Below, piece by piece: positions 25,858 through 32,561 of a stretch of 32,561 nucleotides of DNA; the stretch's first letter is position 1, and each line of letters opens with the position of its first letter. A program made the position numbers and the translations under genes. Source of the DNA: DATCZB01 sp035513215 (lineage in GTDB: Bacteria > Pseudomonadota > Gammaproteobacteria > Steroidobacterales > Rariloculaceae). The notes beneath the pieces were generated by a model. The model was given only the letters and a program-made list of their open reading frames with translations, was not told the DNA's origin and ran no database searches. Location of the stretch: assembly GCA_035513215.1 (NCBI GenBank), contig DATKCK010000030.1, positions 1 through 32,561 of the forward strand, read 5' to 3'.

Positions 25858-26955
25858 CTAAAGCCTCATCGGCATGACGACGTATTTCACGCGATCAACC
25901 CCCGGCGAAATGATCAGACAGCTCGAGTTCCCGTCGGTCACATGGAGCTCGACCTCGCCGCTGTCGGCCGCCGCCAGCGCTTCCAGTAAGTAGTTGACAT
26001 TAAAGCCAATTTCAATCTTGTCACCCTGGTACTGGAGCTCGACCGTCTCAGTCGCTTCCTCCTGCTCCGGGTTGTTGGCCGATATCGTCACGGTGCCGCT
26101 GTCGAGCTCGAGCCGGACACCGCGATACTTCTCGTTGGACAGGATCCCGGTCCGTTGCAACGCGTGCCGCAACAGCTCCCGATCGGCCTTGATCACGTTT
26201 GGCGCCTTGCTCGGGATGACCCGCTCGTAGTCCGGAAAGCGCCCATCGATAAGCTTGGATGTCAGTCGCACTCCATCGCAGTCGACGCGAATGTGATTGG
26301 ACCCGAGGACGACGCTGAGGTCGTCCTCGCCGTCCAGCAGCCGGTTGAGCTCGAGCACGCCCTTGCGCGGCACGATGACCTGCCCGTTCTTGCCCGCCGC
26401 CGCCGCAAGCTCGACTTCGGCCAGCGCCAGTCGGTGGCCGTCCGTCGCGACTGCCCGCAGCGTCTTGCCTTCGGTCTCGAGCAGCAGGCCGTTCAGGTAA
26501 TAGCGCACGTCCTGCTGCGCCATCGAGAACTGCGTTTTCTCGATCAGCCAGTGAAGGTCTTTCTGGCCGACCTTGAGGCTGTGCTCGCCGGTGATGCCTT
26601 CGACGATCGGAAAGTCGCTGGCTGCCAGCGTCGACAGCGTGAACCGGCTGCGGCCCGCCTTGAGCGTCAGTCGATCGCCGCTCTGGCTGACCTCGACCCT
26701 GCAGCCTTCCGGCAAGGCGCGGCAGATTTCGTAAAGCTTGCGACCCGGCACCGTGACCTCGCCGGCCGTCGCGCTGTCGACCGCGGTCTCGGCGACGAGC
26801 TCCACCTCGAGATCCGTCGCCGTCACGTTGAGTGTCTTGCCCTCGGTTCGCAACAGCACATGCGAAAGGATAGCCATCGTCTGTCGACGCTCGACGACAC
26901 CGATGACGGCCTGGAGGGGCTTGAGTATCGACTCCCGGGATCCGTTGAACTTCAT
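25858..26955 (-). CDS. dnaN: DNA polymerase III beta subunit (sliding clamp)
   Basis: The 365-residue protein forms the ring clamp that holds polymerase III on DNA. The three repeated clamp domains are visible. The N-terminus is MKFNGSRESILKPLQAVIGVVERRQTM; ATDGHRLAL (about 172-180) lies in the middle; the C-terminal end SCLIISPGVDRVKYVVMPMRL is the conserved clamp tail. The length is standard. It follows dnaA after a 187-bp AT-rich spacer. Confidence 0.98.
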   Translation of the reverse strand: MKFNGSRESILKPLQAVIGVVERRQTMAILSHVLLRTEGKTLNVTATDLEVELVAETAVDSATAGEVTVPGRKLYEICRALPEGCRVEVSQSGDRLTLKAGRSRFTLSTLAASDFPIVEGITGEHSLKVGQKDLHWLIEKTQFSMAQQDVRYYLNGLLLETEGKTLRAVATDGHRLALAEVELAAAAGKNGQVIVPRKGVLELNRLLDGEDDLSVVLGSNHIRVDCDGVRLTSKLIDGRFPDYERVIPSKAPNVIKADRELLRHALQRTGILSNEKYRGVRLELDSGTVTISANNPEQEEATETVELQYQGDKIEIGFNVNYLLEALAAADSGEVELHVTDGNSSCLIISPGVDRVKYVVMPMRL

Positions 26956-27132
26956 CTCACAAAAGTCCTGTCATATAAGAAAACCTGTTGTAGTTAGCAT
27001 TCCAAAAAACGGTGGAAAAGCTATTTTTCTCGAGAATTATCAGTAGGTTGAGAAGGAAAAAACGTCCGTGGCACCGGCCTTGTGGCTGTGGCTCCCCTGT
27101 GCATAAGAATCGTGTAAAAAACAATCCACGCG
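26956..27132. other. AT-rich dnaA-dnaN spacer, candidate unwinding region of oriC
   Basis: Against a GC-rich background, 26957-27062 is clearly AT-rich, with several A and T runs. It is followed by DnaA boxes at 27098 and 27133. No ORF is present. The layout (AT-rich element beside DnaA boxes next to dnaA) fits one half of a bipartite origin. The dnaN promoter is also probably here. Confidence 0.6.
27098..27106 (-). other. DnaA box (TTATGCACA)
   Basis: On the minus strand this fits TTATNCACA exactly. Confidence 0.75.
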
Positions 27133-27141
27133 TTGTCCACA
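27133..27141 (+). other. DnaA box (TTGTCCACA)
   Basis: It differs by one base from TTATCCACA and lies at the 3' edge of dnaA. Confidence 0.6.
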
Positions 27142-27142
27142 T

Positions 27143-28483
27143 CTATGTGGTCAACGTTCTGTACAGGTTGTGATAGTCCTCCCCGACCCGCGCTTCCGTT
27201 TCCCTGAGCTCGCTGACCCGGCGGCAGGCATGCAACACGGTCGTATGATCGCGGCCGCCGAAGGCGTCGCCGATCTCCGGCAGACTGTGACGCGTCAGGT
27301 CCTTGGCGAGCGCCATCGCGATTTGCCTCGGGCGCGCGATCGAGCGGCTGCGGCGCTTCGACAGCAGATCGCTGAGGCGGATCTTGAAATATTCCGCGAC
27401 CGTTTTCTGAATGTTGTCGATCGTGACGAGCCTGTCCTGAGAGGCGAGCAGGTCCTTCAGCGCTTCCTTCGTGAACTCGAGGTCGATGGCGCGCCCCGTG
27501 AAGTCGGCCGTGGCGATGACGCGGCGTAGCGCGCCTTCGAGCTCGCGGACATTGGAGCGAATCCGCTGCGCGATGAAGAACGCGACCTCCTCGGGAAGCC
27601 GCGTCCCGACCGCGTTCGCCTTGCTCATCAGGATTGCGACGCTCGTTTCGAGCTCCGGCGGCTCGATCGAGACCGTCAGGCCCCAGCCGAACCGCGACTT
27701 GAGCCGCTCCTCGAGACCTTCGACCTCCTTCGGATAGCGGTCGCAGGTCAGGATTACCTGGCGCTGACCTTCGAGCAAGGCATTGAATGTATGGAAGAAT
27801 TCCTCCTGAGAGCGTTCCTTGCCGGCAAAAAACTGGATGTCGTCGATCAACAGCGCATCGAGGGTGCGGTAGACGCGCTTGAAGTCGGCGATCCGGTTGT
27901 GCTGGAGCGCGCTGACCATGTCGGAGACGAAGCGCTCCGAGTGAATATAGGTGACTTTGGCACGGGGGTCCCGGTCGACGATCAGATTGCCGACAGCATG
28001 CATCAGGTGGGTCTTGCCGAGCCCGACGCCGCCGTAGATGAAAAGCGGGTTGTAGGCGCGGCCCGGGTTCGTGCCGACCTGATTGGCTGCCGCGCGGGCG
28101 AGCTGGTTGCTCTTGCCCTCGACGAAGTTCGCGAACGTGAAGCTGCGGTTCAGACGGCTCGAGCTCAACGAACGCGCGGGCCTCGCTTCGCTGCCGTTGG
28201 CTATCGGCGCGGCCGCCGAAGGCTGTCCACCGACCTCGATCGTGATCCTGGTTTCCCGATCCGGCTTGTAGCGCCGGCAATAGCGCTTCAGGCGCTCGAG
28301 ACTGTGTTTTTCGATCCAGTTGACGACGAAACGATTCGGGGCCAGCAGCTTCAGCTCGTCGGCCGACTCGATGGCCTGTAACGGCCTGATCCAGGTGTTG
28401 AAATCCTGCTCCGGAAGCTCGCCCTCGAGAGCGTGAAGACACTGTTTCCAAAGGGACGGGTTTGCCGCCGAGTTCTCTGCCAC
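27143..28483 (-). CDS. dnaA: Chromosomal replication initiator DnaA
   Basis: The 446-residue initiator binds DnaA boxes and opens the origin. Domain I starts LWKQCLHALEGELPEQDFNTW. The AAA+ domain has Walker A GGVGLGKTH (151-159) and Walker B ALLIDDIQFFAGK. Domain IV ends with the box-binding motif GGRDHTTVLHACRRV. A GTG start at 28483 yields the expected N-terminus, although no strong Shine-Dalgarno is seen. The promoter must lie in the gap shared with rpmH, where a perfect DnaA box suggests autoregulation. Confidence 0.98.
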   Translation of the reverse strand: MAENSAANPSLWKQCLHALEGELPEQDFNTWIRPLQAIESADELKLLAPNRFVVNWIEKHSLERLKRYCRRYKPDRETRITIEVGGQPSAAAPIANGSEARPARSLSSSRLNRSFTFANFVEGKSNQLARAAANQVGTNPGRAYNPLFIYGGVGLGKTHLMHAVGNLIVDRDPRAKVTYIHSERFVSDMVSALQHNRIADFKRVYRTLDALLIDDIQFFAGKERSQEEFFHTFNALLEGQRQVILTCDRYPKEVEGLEERLKSRFGWGLTVSIEPPELETSVAILMSKANAVGTRLPEEVAFFIAQRIRSNVRELEGALRRVIATADFTGRAIDLEFTKEALKDLLASQDRLVTIDNIQKTVAEYFKIRLSDLLSKRRSRSIARPRQIAMALAKDLTRHSLPEIGDAFGGRDHTTVLHACRRVSELRETEARVGEDYHNLYRTLTT

Positions 28484-28554
28484 GGTGTTCTTGTTACGGC
28501 CAAGTAAAAGGTCTTGCGACGAAGAAATCGCAGTCTAATACGAGGCGAGGATAC

Positions 28555-28563
28555 TTATCCACA
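28555..28563 (+). other. DnaA box (perfect TTATCCACA)
   Basis: This is a consensus box in the divergent dnaA-rpmH gap, 72 bases upstream of the dnaA start, suited to origin function and dnaA autoregulation. Confidence 0.9.
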
Positions 28564-28574
28564 AGCCGCCGTGG

Positions 28575-28603
28575 TTGACAGAAAACAAGCGTGCACGTAA
28601 AGT
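28575..28603 (+). promoter_or_regulatory. Sigma-70 promoter of rpmH-rnpA
   Basis: A perfect -35 TTGACA (28575-28580), a 17-bp spacer and -10 TAAAGT (28598-28603) lie about 70 bases before the rpmH ATG. Confidence 0.75.
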
Positions 28604-28673
28604 TCCCGGCTCTTTACGCGCCGCGCATCTATCTGTTTTTGCAAGCGCTTTTTCCATCGCGAGCCAGTGGTTT

Positions 28674-28808
28674 ATGAAGAGAACGTACCAGCCGAGCAAG
28701 TTACGCCGCAAGCGCACGCATGGGTTTCGCGCCCGCATGGCGACGCGCGGCGGACGCAAGGTGCTCAACAAGCGGCGCGCCAAGGGGCGGGCCAAGCTCT
28801 GTCCCTGA
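28674..28808 (+). CDS. rpmH: Ribosomal protein bL34
   Basis: The 44-residue, highly basic protein is part of the large ribosomal subunit. MKRTYQPSKLRRKRTHGF, then RARMATRGGRKVLNKRRAKGR, is almost the universal bL34 sequence. The last residues are KLCP rather than the more usual L-S/T-A/V ending. It is the first gene of the rightward operon with rnpA. Confidence 0.98.
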   Translation: MKRTYQPSKLRRKRTHGFRARMATRGGRKVLNKRRAKGRAKLCP

Positions 28809-28845
28809 CGCCAGCGCGCGACGAGATCCGTGTCGCGTGGCAGCC

Positions 28846-29193
28846 GTGAGCACAGCGTTTCCGCGCGCGCGCAGACTCCGGACGGCTAAGGACTATTCGC
28901 GTGTCTTCGGCGGCGCGGACCGCTCGTCGGATCGCTTCTTCACAGTGCTTGCAAGACTCAACGGCTTGTCCGAGGCCAGGCTCGGACTTGCGATCGCGCG
29001 GCGGGTCGCACCGCGCGCTATCGACAGAAATCGCTTGCGGCGCCTGGCCCGCGAGTCGTTCCGGCAGCTCACGCTCGCGCCGCTCGATTATGTCGTCATG
29101 GCCAGGAAAGACGCGCTCGATGCACCGAATCCGGCCATCCGAGACAGTCTCGACCGGCACTTCGTTCGGCTGAGCGAACGAGCGAAAATCTAA
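28846..29193 (+). CDS. rnpA: Ribonuclease P protein component RnpA
   Basis: The 115-residue basic protein assists the RNase P RNA in tRNA 5' maturation. The RNR motif is seen in DRNRLRRLARESFR. The N-terminus FPRARRLRTAKDYSRVF matches the family (RLxxxxDFxxVF). GTG 28846 is chosen; GTG 28837, three codons earlier, is also possible. yidC starts two bases after the stop, so the yidD gene usually found between them is missing here. Confidence 0.94.
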   Translation: MSTAFPRARRLRTAKDYSRVFGGADRSSDRFFTVLARLNGLSEARLGLAIARRVAPRAIDRNRLRRLARESFRQLTLAPLDYVVMARKDALDAPNPAIRDSLDRHFVRLSERAKI

Positions 29194-29195
29194 CA

Positions 29196-30866
29196 ATGGA
29201 CAGAATTCGCTTCGTCCTGTGGTTCGGCCTCCTGGCGGCGATCTGGATCAGCTACACGACCTGGGTCGACGAGAACCGGCCGGAGACCGTGCCCGCGGCC
29301 CCGGCCGACCAGCCGGCCCAGCAAACATCCAGCGATGTGCCGGGCGCCATCGGCGATGGCGATGTGCCGGTGATCGGCGATCCGGCGACCGGTGTGCCGG
29401 AGGTTGCGCCTGCCGAAACGCAAGCCGCACCCGCGCGCCGCATTTCCGTGCGGACCGACGTCCTCGATCTCGTCATCGATCTCGACGGCGGCGACATCGT
29501 CAGAGCCGACCTGCCGGAATACCCGGTCGACAAGGAGACGCCCGACGTTCCGATGCGTCTGCTCGATTACACGCCCGGGAACCGCTGGGTTTTCCAGACC
29601 GGGCTCGTCTCGCAGCGCGACGCGCCGGCGCCGACCCACGAGGCGACGTTTCAGGCCGACAGCGACAGCTACGTTCTTGCCGAGGGCAGCGACTCGCTCG
29701 AGGTCCGGCTGCGCTGGTCGGGGCCTGCCGGGGTCGGCGCCGAGAAGGTCTACACCTTCCGGCGCGGGCAATACGCCGTTGATCTCGAGCTCGTCGCGCA
29801 GAACGAGGGCGCCGATCCCTGGCCGACACGCGCGTACGCGCAGATGCGCCGGCGGCACAATCCCGCCGATCGAAGCTACCTGTCGGTTGATTCGTATTCG
29901 TTCACGGGGCCCGTGATCTACGACGGCGACCAGTACGAGAAGATCGACTTCGAGGATCTGCAGCGAGATCCCGTCGATCAGACGGTGCCGAACGGCTGGG
30001 TGGCGAGCATCCAGCACCATTTTCTCGCCGCCATCGTGCCGATGACGGACGAAGCGACGGCGTACGAAGCCAGAGCGGTCGACGGCGACAGCTATCGCCT
30101 TCAGGCACTCGGTCCCGGCACGTCGGTGGCCCCGGGCGGGGAATTCCGTTATCCGGTCAGGCTTTTCGTCGGACCGAAGCTGCAGGACCAGTTGGCTGCC
30201 GCGGCGCCCGGGCGGGAGCTCAGGCTCACGGTGGACTACGGCGTGCTGACGGTGCTTTCGCAGCCGCTGTTCTGGGTGCTCGACCTGATCCATGGCTGGG
30301 TCGGGAACTGGGGACTGTCGATCATCATCACGACGTTTCTGATCAAGCTCGTCTTTTACAAGCTGACGGCGACGAGCGGCCGCTCGATGGCCAAGATGCG
30401 CAAGCTCGCTCCACGCATGAAGGCGCTCCAGGAGAAGCACAAGGACGACCGCCAGGCCTTGAGCCGGGAGATGATGGCGCTGTACAAGAAAGAGAAGGTT
30501 AATCCGGCCGCGGGCTGCCTACCGATCCTGATCCAGATGCCGTTCTTCTTCGCGTTCTACTGGGTGCTGATCGAAAGCGTCGAGATGCGCCAGGCGCCGT
30601 TCGTTCTGTGGATCCAGGATCTGTCGGTGCGCGATCCGTTCTTCATCCTGCCGGCCCTGATGATCGGCGCGATGGCGTTTCAGATGCGCCTCAATCCCGC
30701 ACCCCCCGATCCGGTTCAGGCGCGCGTGATGCAGATCATGCCGTTCGTCTTCGGCGTGCTCTTCGCCTTTTTCCCGGCGGGCCTCGTGCTCTACTGGCTG
30801 ACCAACACGGTCGTCTCGATCGCGCAGCAATGGCGAATCAACCAGCTGGTGGCGAGGGAAGGCTAG
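29196..30866 (+). CDS. yidC: Membrane protein insertase YidC
   Basis: The 556-residue insertase places proteins in the inner membrane alone or with SecYEG. It has the gram-negative layout. TM1 (about 5-20) is followed by a Pro/Ala-rich linker (30-80), a large periplasmic domain (about 80-345) and the conserved five-helix core (about 350-550). The core contains SMAKMRKLAPRMKALQEK, EKVNPAAGCLPILIQMPFFFAFY and RQAPFVLWIQDLS. Lys384 occupies the position of the basic groove residue. The mnmE ATG lies 37 bases inside the 3' end. Confidence 0.97.
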   Translation: MDRIRFVLWFGLLAAIWISYTTWVDENRPETVPAAPADQPAQQTSSDVPGAIGDGDVPVIGDPATGVPEVAPAETQAAPARRISVRTDVLDLVIDLDGGDIVRADLPEYPVDKETPDVPMRLLDYTPGNRWVFQTGLVSQRDAPAPTHEATFQADSDSYVLAEGSDSLEVRLRWSGPAGVGAEKVYTFRRGQYAVDLELVAQNEGADPWPTRAYAQMRRRHNPADRSYLSVDSYSFTGPVIYDGDQYEKIDFEDLQRDPVDQTVPNGWVASIQHHFLAAIVPMTDEATAYEARAVDGDSYRLQALGPGTSVAPGGEFRYPVRLFVGPKLQDQLAAAAPGRELRLTVDYGVLTVLSQPLFWVLDLIHGWVGNWGLSIIITTFLIKLVFYKLTATSGRSMAKMRKLAPRMKALQEKHKDDRQALSREMMALYKKEKVNPAAGCLPILIQMPFFFAFYWVLIESVEMRQAPFVLWIQDLSVRDPFFILPALMIGAMAFQMRLNPAPPDPVQARVMQIMPFVFGVLFAFFPAGLVLYWLTNTVVSIAQQWRINQLVAREG

Positions 30867-32200
30867 GCGGCGACACGATCGCCGCGGCGGCGACCGCGGC
30901 CGGGCAGGCTGCCATCGGCATCGTGCGGATCTCCGGTCGGCGCGCGCTCGAGATTGCCGAGAAGGCCTGCCGGAAATCGCTGACGCCCCGTCGTGCCGAG
31001 TTCTGCCGGTTTCGCGCCGCGGACGGGGAGCTGATCGACGAAGGCATCGCGTTGTATTTTCCCGGGCCGGCCTCTTTCACCGGAGAGGACGTCGTCGAGC
31101 TTCAGTGCCACGGCTCGCCCGTCGTCATCGACTGGTTGCTCGAGACGGTCTGCGCCCAGGGCGCGAGGCCAGCCCAGGCCGGCGAGTTCTCGCTGCGCGC
31201 GTTTCTCAATGACAAGCTCGACCTGACTCAGGCCGAAGCGATCGCCGACCTGATCGCGAGCGGCTCGCGCGCGGCCGTGAAGGCAGCCGGGCGCTCGCTC
31301 GCCGGACGGTTCTCGGCCCGTGTCTCGGAATTGCAGCAGGAGCTGACGGCCTTGAGGGTCCTGTGCGAGAGCTGGCTCGATTTCCCCGACGAGGATATCG
31401 ATCATGCGGCGAACGACGAGCTCGAGCGGCGCTGGCGGAGTCTCGGCCGGGCGATCGATGAGGTCCTGCACGAGGCGTCGCACGGCAGAAAGCTCAGCGA
31501 CGGTCTGCACGTGGCCATCGCCGGGCTGCCGAACGCCGGCAAGTCGAGCCTGCTCAATTGCCTTGCCGGCAGCGATGCCGCGATCGTGACCGAGCAACCG
31601 GGCACGACGCGCGACACGATCAGGGAGACCGTCGACCTGGGCGGCGTCTCGCTGACGCTCGTCGATATGGCGGGCTTACGCGAGACCGAGGATCTGATCG
31701 AAGGCGAGGGCATTCGCCGCGCCCGGGCCGAGATCGCCGACGCCGATCACGTGCTCTGGGTGGCGGACATCCGTGACGGCATCGAGTCGGCGCAAATTAA
31801 CGCGCGTCGGGCAATCCCTGCGAGCACACCATTCAGTATCTTGCTCAACAAGATCGATCTCGTCGATGGCGAGCCCGTGCGGTTCGAGGACGGCGGCGCC
31901 GTTCTCGCCCTGTCGGCCAGGTCGGGTGCCGGCACGGAAGCGGTGGTGAGGCATCTGAAGCAGGTCGCCGGACTCGACGAAGCCGTTGAAAGCGCCTTCA
32001 GCGCGCGACGCCGGCACGTCGATGCGCTCGCAAGCGCGCGTGAGCGCATCGCGGCCGCCGGGCCCCTGTTGACGACTCAACTGGAGCTCGCGGCCGAGGA
32101 GCTCAAGGCCGCGCAATCGCATCTCGACGAGCTGACCGGTGAGCATACGAGCGACGATCTGCTCGGAGAGATTTTTTCCAGCTTCTGCATCGGCAAGTAG
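30830..32200 (+). CDS. mnmE: tRNA modification GTPase MnmE
   Basis: The 456-residue GTPase works with MnmG to modify the wobble uridine (cmnm5U) of several tRNAs. The N-terminal domain has GQAAIGIVRISG and SFTGEDVVELQCHGSPVV. The central G domain has GLPNAGKSSL (232-241), GTTRDT, DMAG (279-282, usually DTAG) and NKID (340-343). The C-terminal FCIGK with the conserved Cys closes the protein. ATG 30830 is inside yidC and is the only suitable start. The last 18 bases correspond to the attachment site used by SGI1-type islands, and mnmG does not follow. Confidence 0.96.
   Translation: MANQPAGGEGRLGGDTIAAAATAAGQAAIGIVRISGRRALEIAEKACRKSLTPRRAEFCRFRAADGELIDEGIALYFPGPASFTGEDVVELQCHGSPVVIDWLLETVCAQGARPAQAGEFSLRAFLNDKLDLTQAEAIADLIASGSRAAVKAAGRSLAGRFSARVSELQQELTALRVLCESWLDFPDEDIDHAANDELERRWRSLGRAIDEVLHEASHGRKLSDGLHVAIAGLPNAGKSSLLNCLAGSDAAIVTEQPGTTRDTIRETVDLGGVSLTLVDMAGLRETEDLIEGEGIRRARAEIADADHVLWVADIRDGIESAQINARRAIPASTPFSILLNKIDLVDGEPVRFEDGGAVLALSARSGAGTEAVVRHLKQVAGLDEAVESAFSARRRHVDALASARERIAAAGPLLTTQLELAAEELKAAQSHLDELTGEHTSDDLLGEIFSSFCIGK
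32183..32200 (+). other. Putative island attachment site (attL/attR) at the mnmE 3' end
   Basis: TTCTGCATCGGCAAGTAG codes FCIGK and stop. It is the equivalent of the 18-bp SGI1 target at the end of mnmE, differing at synonymous positions. An integrase gene starts 184 bases later. The second copy would lie beyond the window. Confidence 0.6.
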
Positions 32201-32268
32201 GGCCAGTTCCAGGGGCGTCTGCCGAGGGCCATGGATATCCTTTAACTATCTATAAATACTGTATTTAT

Positions 32269-32297
32269 TTGTCTTATCCGATCTGTCGGTCTACACT
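32269..32297 (+). promoter_or_regulatory. Possible sigma-70 promoter of the integrase
   Basis: TTGTCT (32269-32274), a 17-bp spacer and TACACT (32292-32297) lie within an AT-rich strip unlike the rest of the window. The first inverted-repeat arm starts just downstream, so the integrase could repress itself. Confidence 0.45.
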
Positions 32298-32312
32298 GGC
32301 AGCCATCGATTT

Positions 32313-32374
32313 GTATGTCCAAGTATGTGTCCAAGTAAGGCTCTAGACCCGTCAGGGAGGCTACTTGGACATAC
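32313..32374. repeat. Repeated TGTCCAAGTA sites upstream of the integrase
   Basis: GTATGTCCAAGTA (32313-32325) and its exact reverse complement (32362-32374) form a 13-bp inverted repeat. A third direct copy of TGTCCAAGTA lies at 32328-32337. They may be integrase arm-type sites or an operator. Confidence 0.85.
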
Positions 32375-32384
32375 GGAGACCACG

Positions 32385-32561
32385 ATGGCGTTGACCGACA
32401 CCGCCCTGAAGGCGCTGAAGCCGAGGGAAAAGCCGTACACCGTGACTGACGGCCGCGGCCTGTACGTCGAGGTGTTTCCGACCGGCGGTATCGCGTGGCG
32501 ATACAGGTATCGCCTCAACGGCAAGTACGAGAAGCTGACGCTGGGCAAGTACCCGGCGCTG
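32385..32561 (+). CDS. P4-type tyrosine integrase, N-terminal part
   Basis: The 59 codons seen before the window ends form the arm-binding (DUF4102) domain of P4-family integrases. They contain LTDTALKALKPREKPYTVTD, then GRGLYVEVFPTGG, then WRYRYRLNGKYEKLTLGKYPAL, ending in the LGxYPxL signature. The catalytic domain lies outside. GGAG lies upstream of ATG 32385. It is directed away from mnmE and into the presumed island, and is probably the enzyme that inserted it. The family match is clear from the N-terminus alone. Confidence 0.92.
   Translation, partial: MALTDTALKALKPREKPYTVTDGRGLYVEVFPTGGIAWRYRYRLNGKYEKLTLGKYPAL

Noticed and set aside
30347..30349. YidC Lys384 in place of the conserved groove arginine
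   Set aside because: Lys keeps the positive charge and is found in other gammaproteobacterial YidC as far as I recall.

Overview
The window is a GC-rich chromosomal segment of a gammaproteobacterium that I cannot place below class level. The placement rests on gene content and order. The dnaA-dnaN-recF-gyrB cluster is transcribed leftward and rpmH-rnpA-yidC-mnmE rightward, with glyRS-gmhB-plsC beside gyrB. The order glnA-DUF4124-ntrB-ntrC and trmL/gpsA/secB/yibN/envC/ctpA resembles the Pseudomonas arrangement. The 16-bp parS palindromes are of the Pseudomonas type. Coding is dense and many genes overlap or nearly touch.

Layout. (1) 1-800 is accessory DNA: an eroded transposase and an unrecognised ORF lie against the 3' end of tRNA-Arg(CCG). 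(2) 880-1930 holds a DUF6881-like protein, a PaaI-type thioesterase and an RRM protein. (3) 2174-7148 is a compact leftward envelope operon: envC, ctpA, a membrane GGDEF diguanylate cyclase, a glycine-zipper miniprotein, a 4-TM protein, a secreted DUF6174 protein and another membrane protein. (4) 7198-9835 runs rightward: yibN, secB, gpsA and a thioredoxin-like gene flanked by REP-like repeats. (5) 9934-14271 holds trmL, a class 1B-type dihydroorotate dehydrogenase, a DRG/TGS GTPase, lpxA and a gnnA-like oxidoreductase. (6) 14287-18880 is the nitrogen-control operon glnA-DUF4124-ntrB-ntrC, with a sigma-54 promoter and an NtrC site upstream of glnA. (7) 19188-22018 is glyRS-gmhB-plsC, with a single-chain GlyRS where the two-subunit glyQ-glyS would be expected. 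(8) 22266-32200 is the origin region, with DnaA boxes on both sides of dnaA and two parS sites inside recF. (9) Just after mnmE a P4-type tyrosine integrase begins and runs off the window. The last 18 bases of mnmE correspond to the site used by Salmonella genomic island 1, so an integrated island probably starts here.

How the genes fit together. EnvC and CtpA belong to cell-wall remodelling and envelope quality control, and are co-transcribed with a c-di-GMP enzyme. NtrB/NtrC sense nitrogen status and would activate glnA through the sigma-54 promoter. LpxA with a GnnA-like enzyme points to a 3-amino variant of lipid A. SecB, YidC and GpsA/PlsC supply export, membrane insertion and phospholipid synthesis.

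The points most worth checking are the glycyl-tRNA synthetase replacement, the island junction at mnmE, two core genes without ordinary start codons (gpsA with ATT, and ntrB), the parS sites inside recF, the lpxA-gnnA pair, and the repeat-flanked thioredoxin module.
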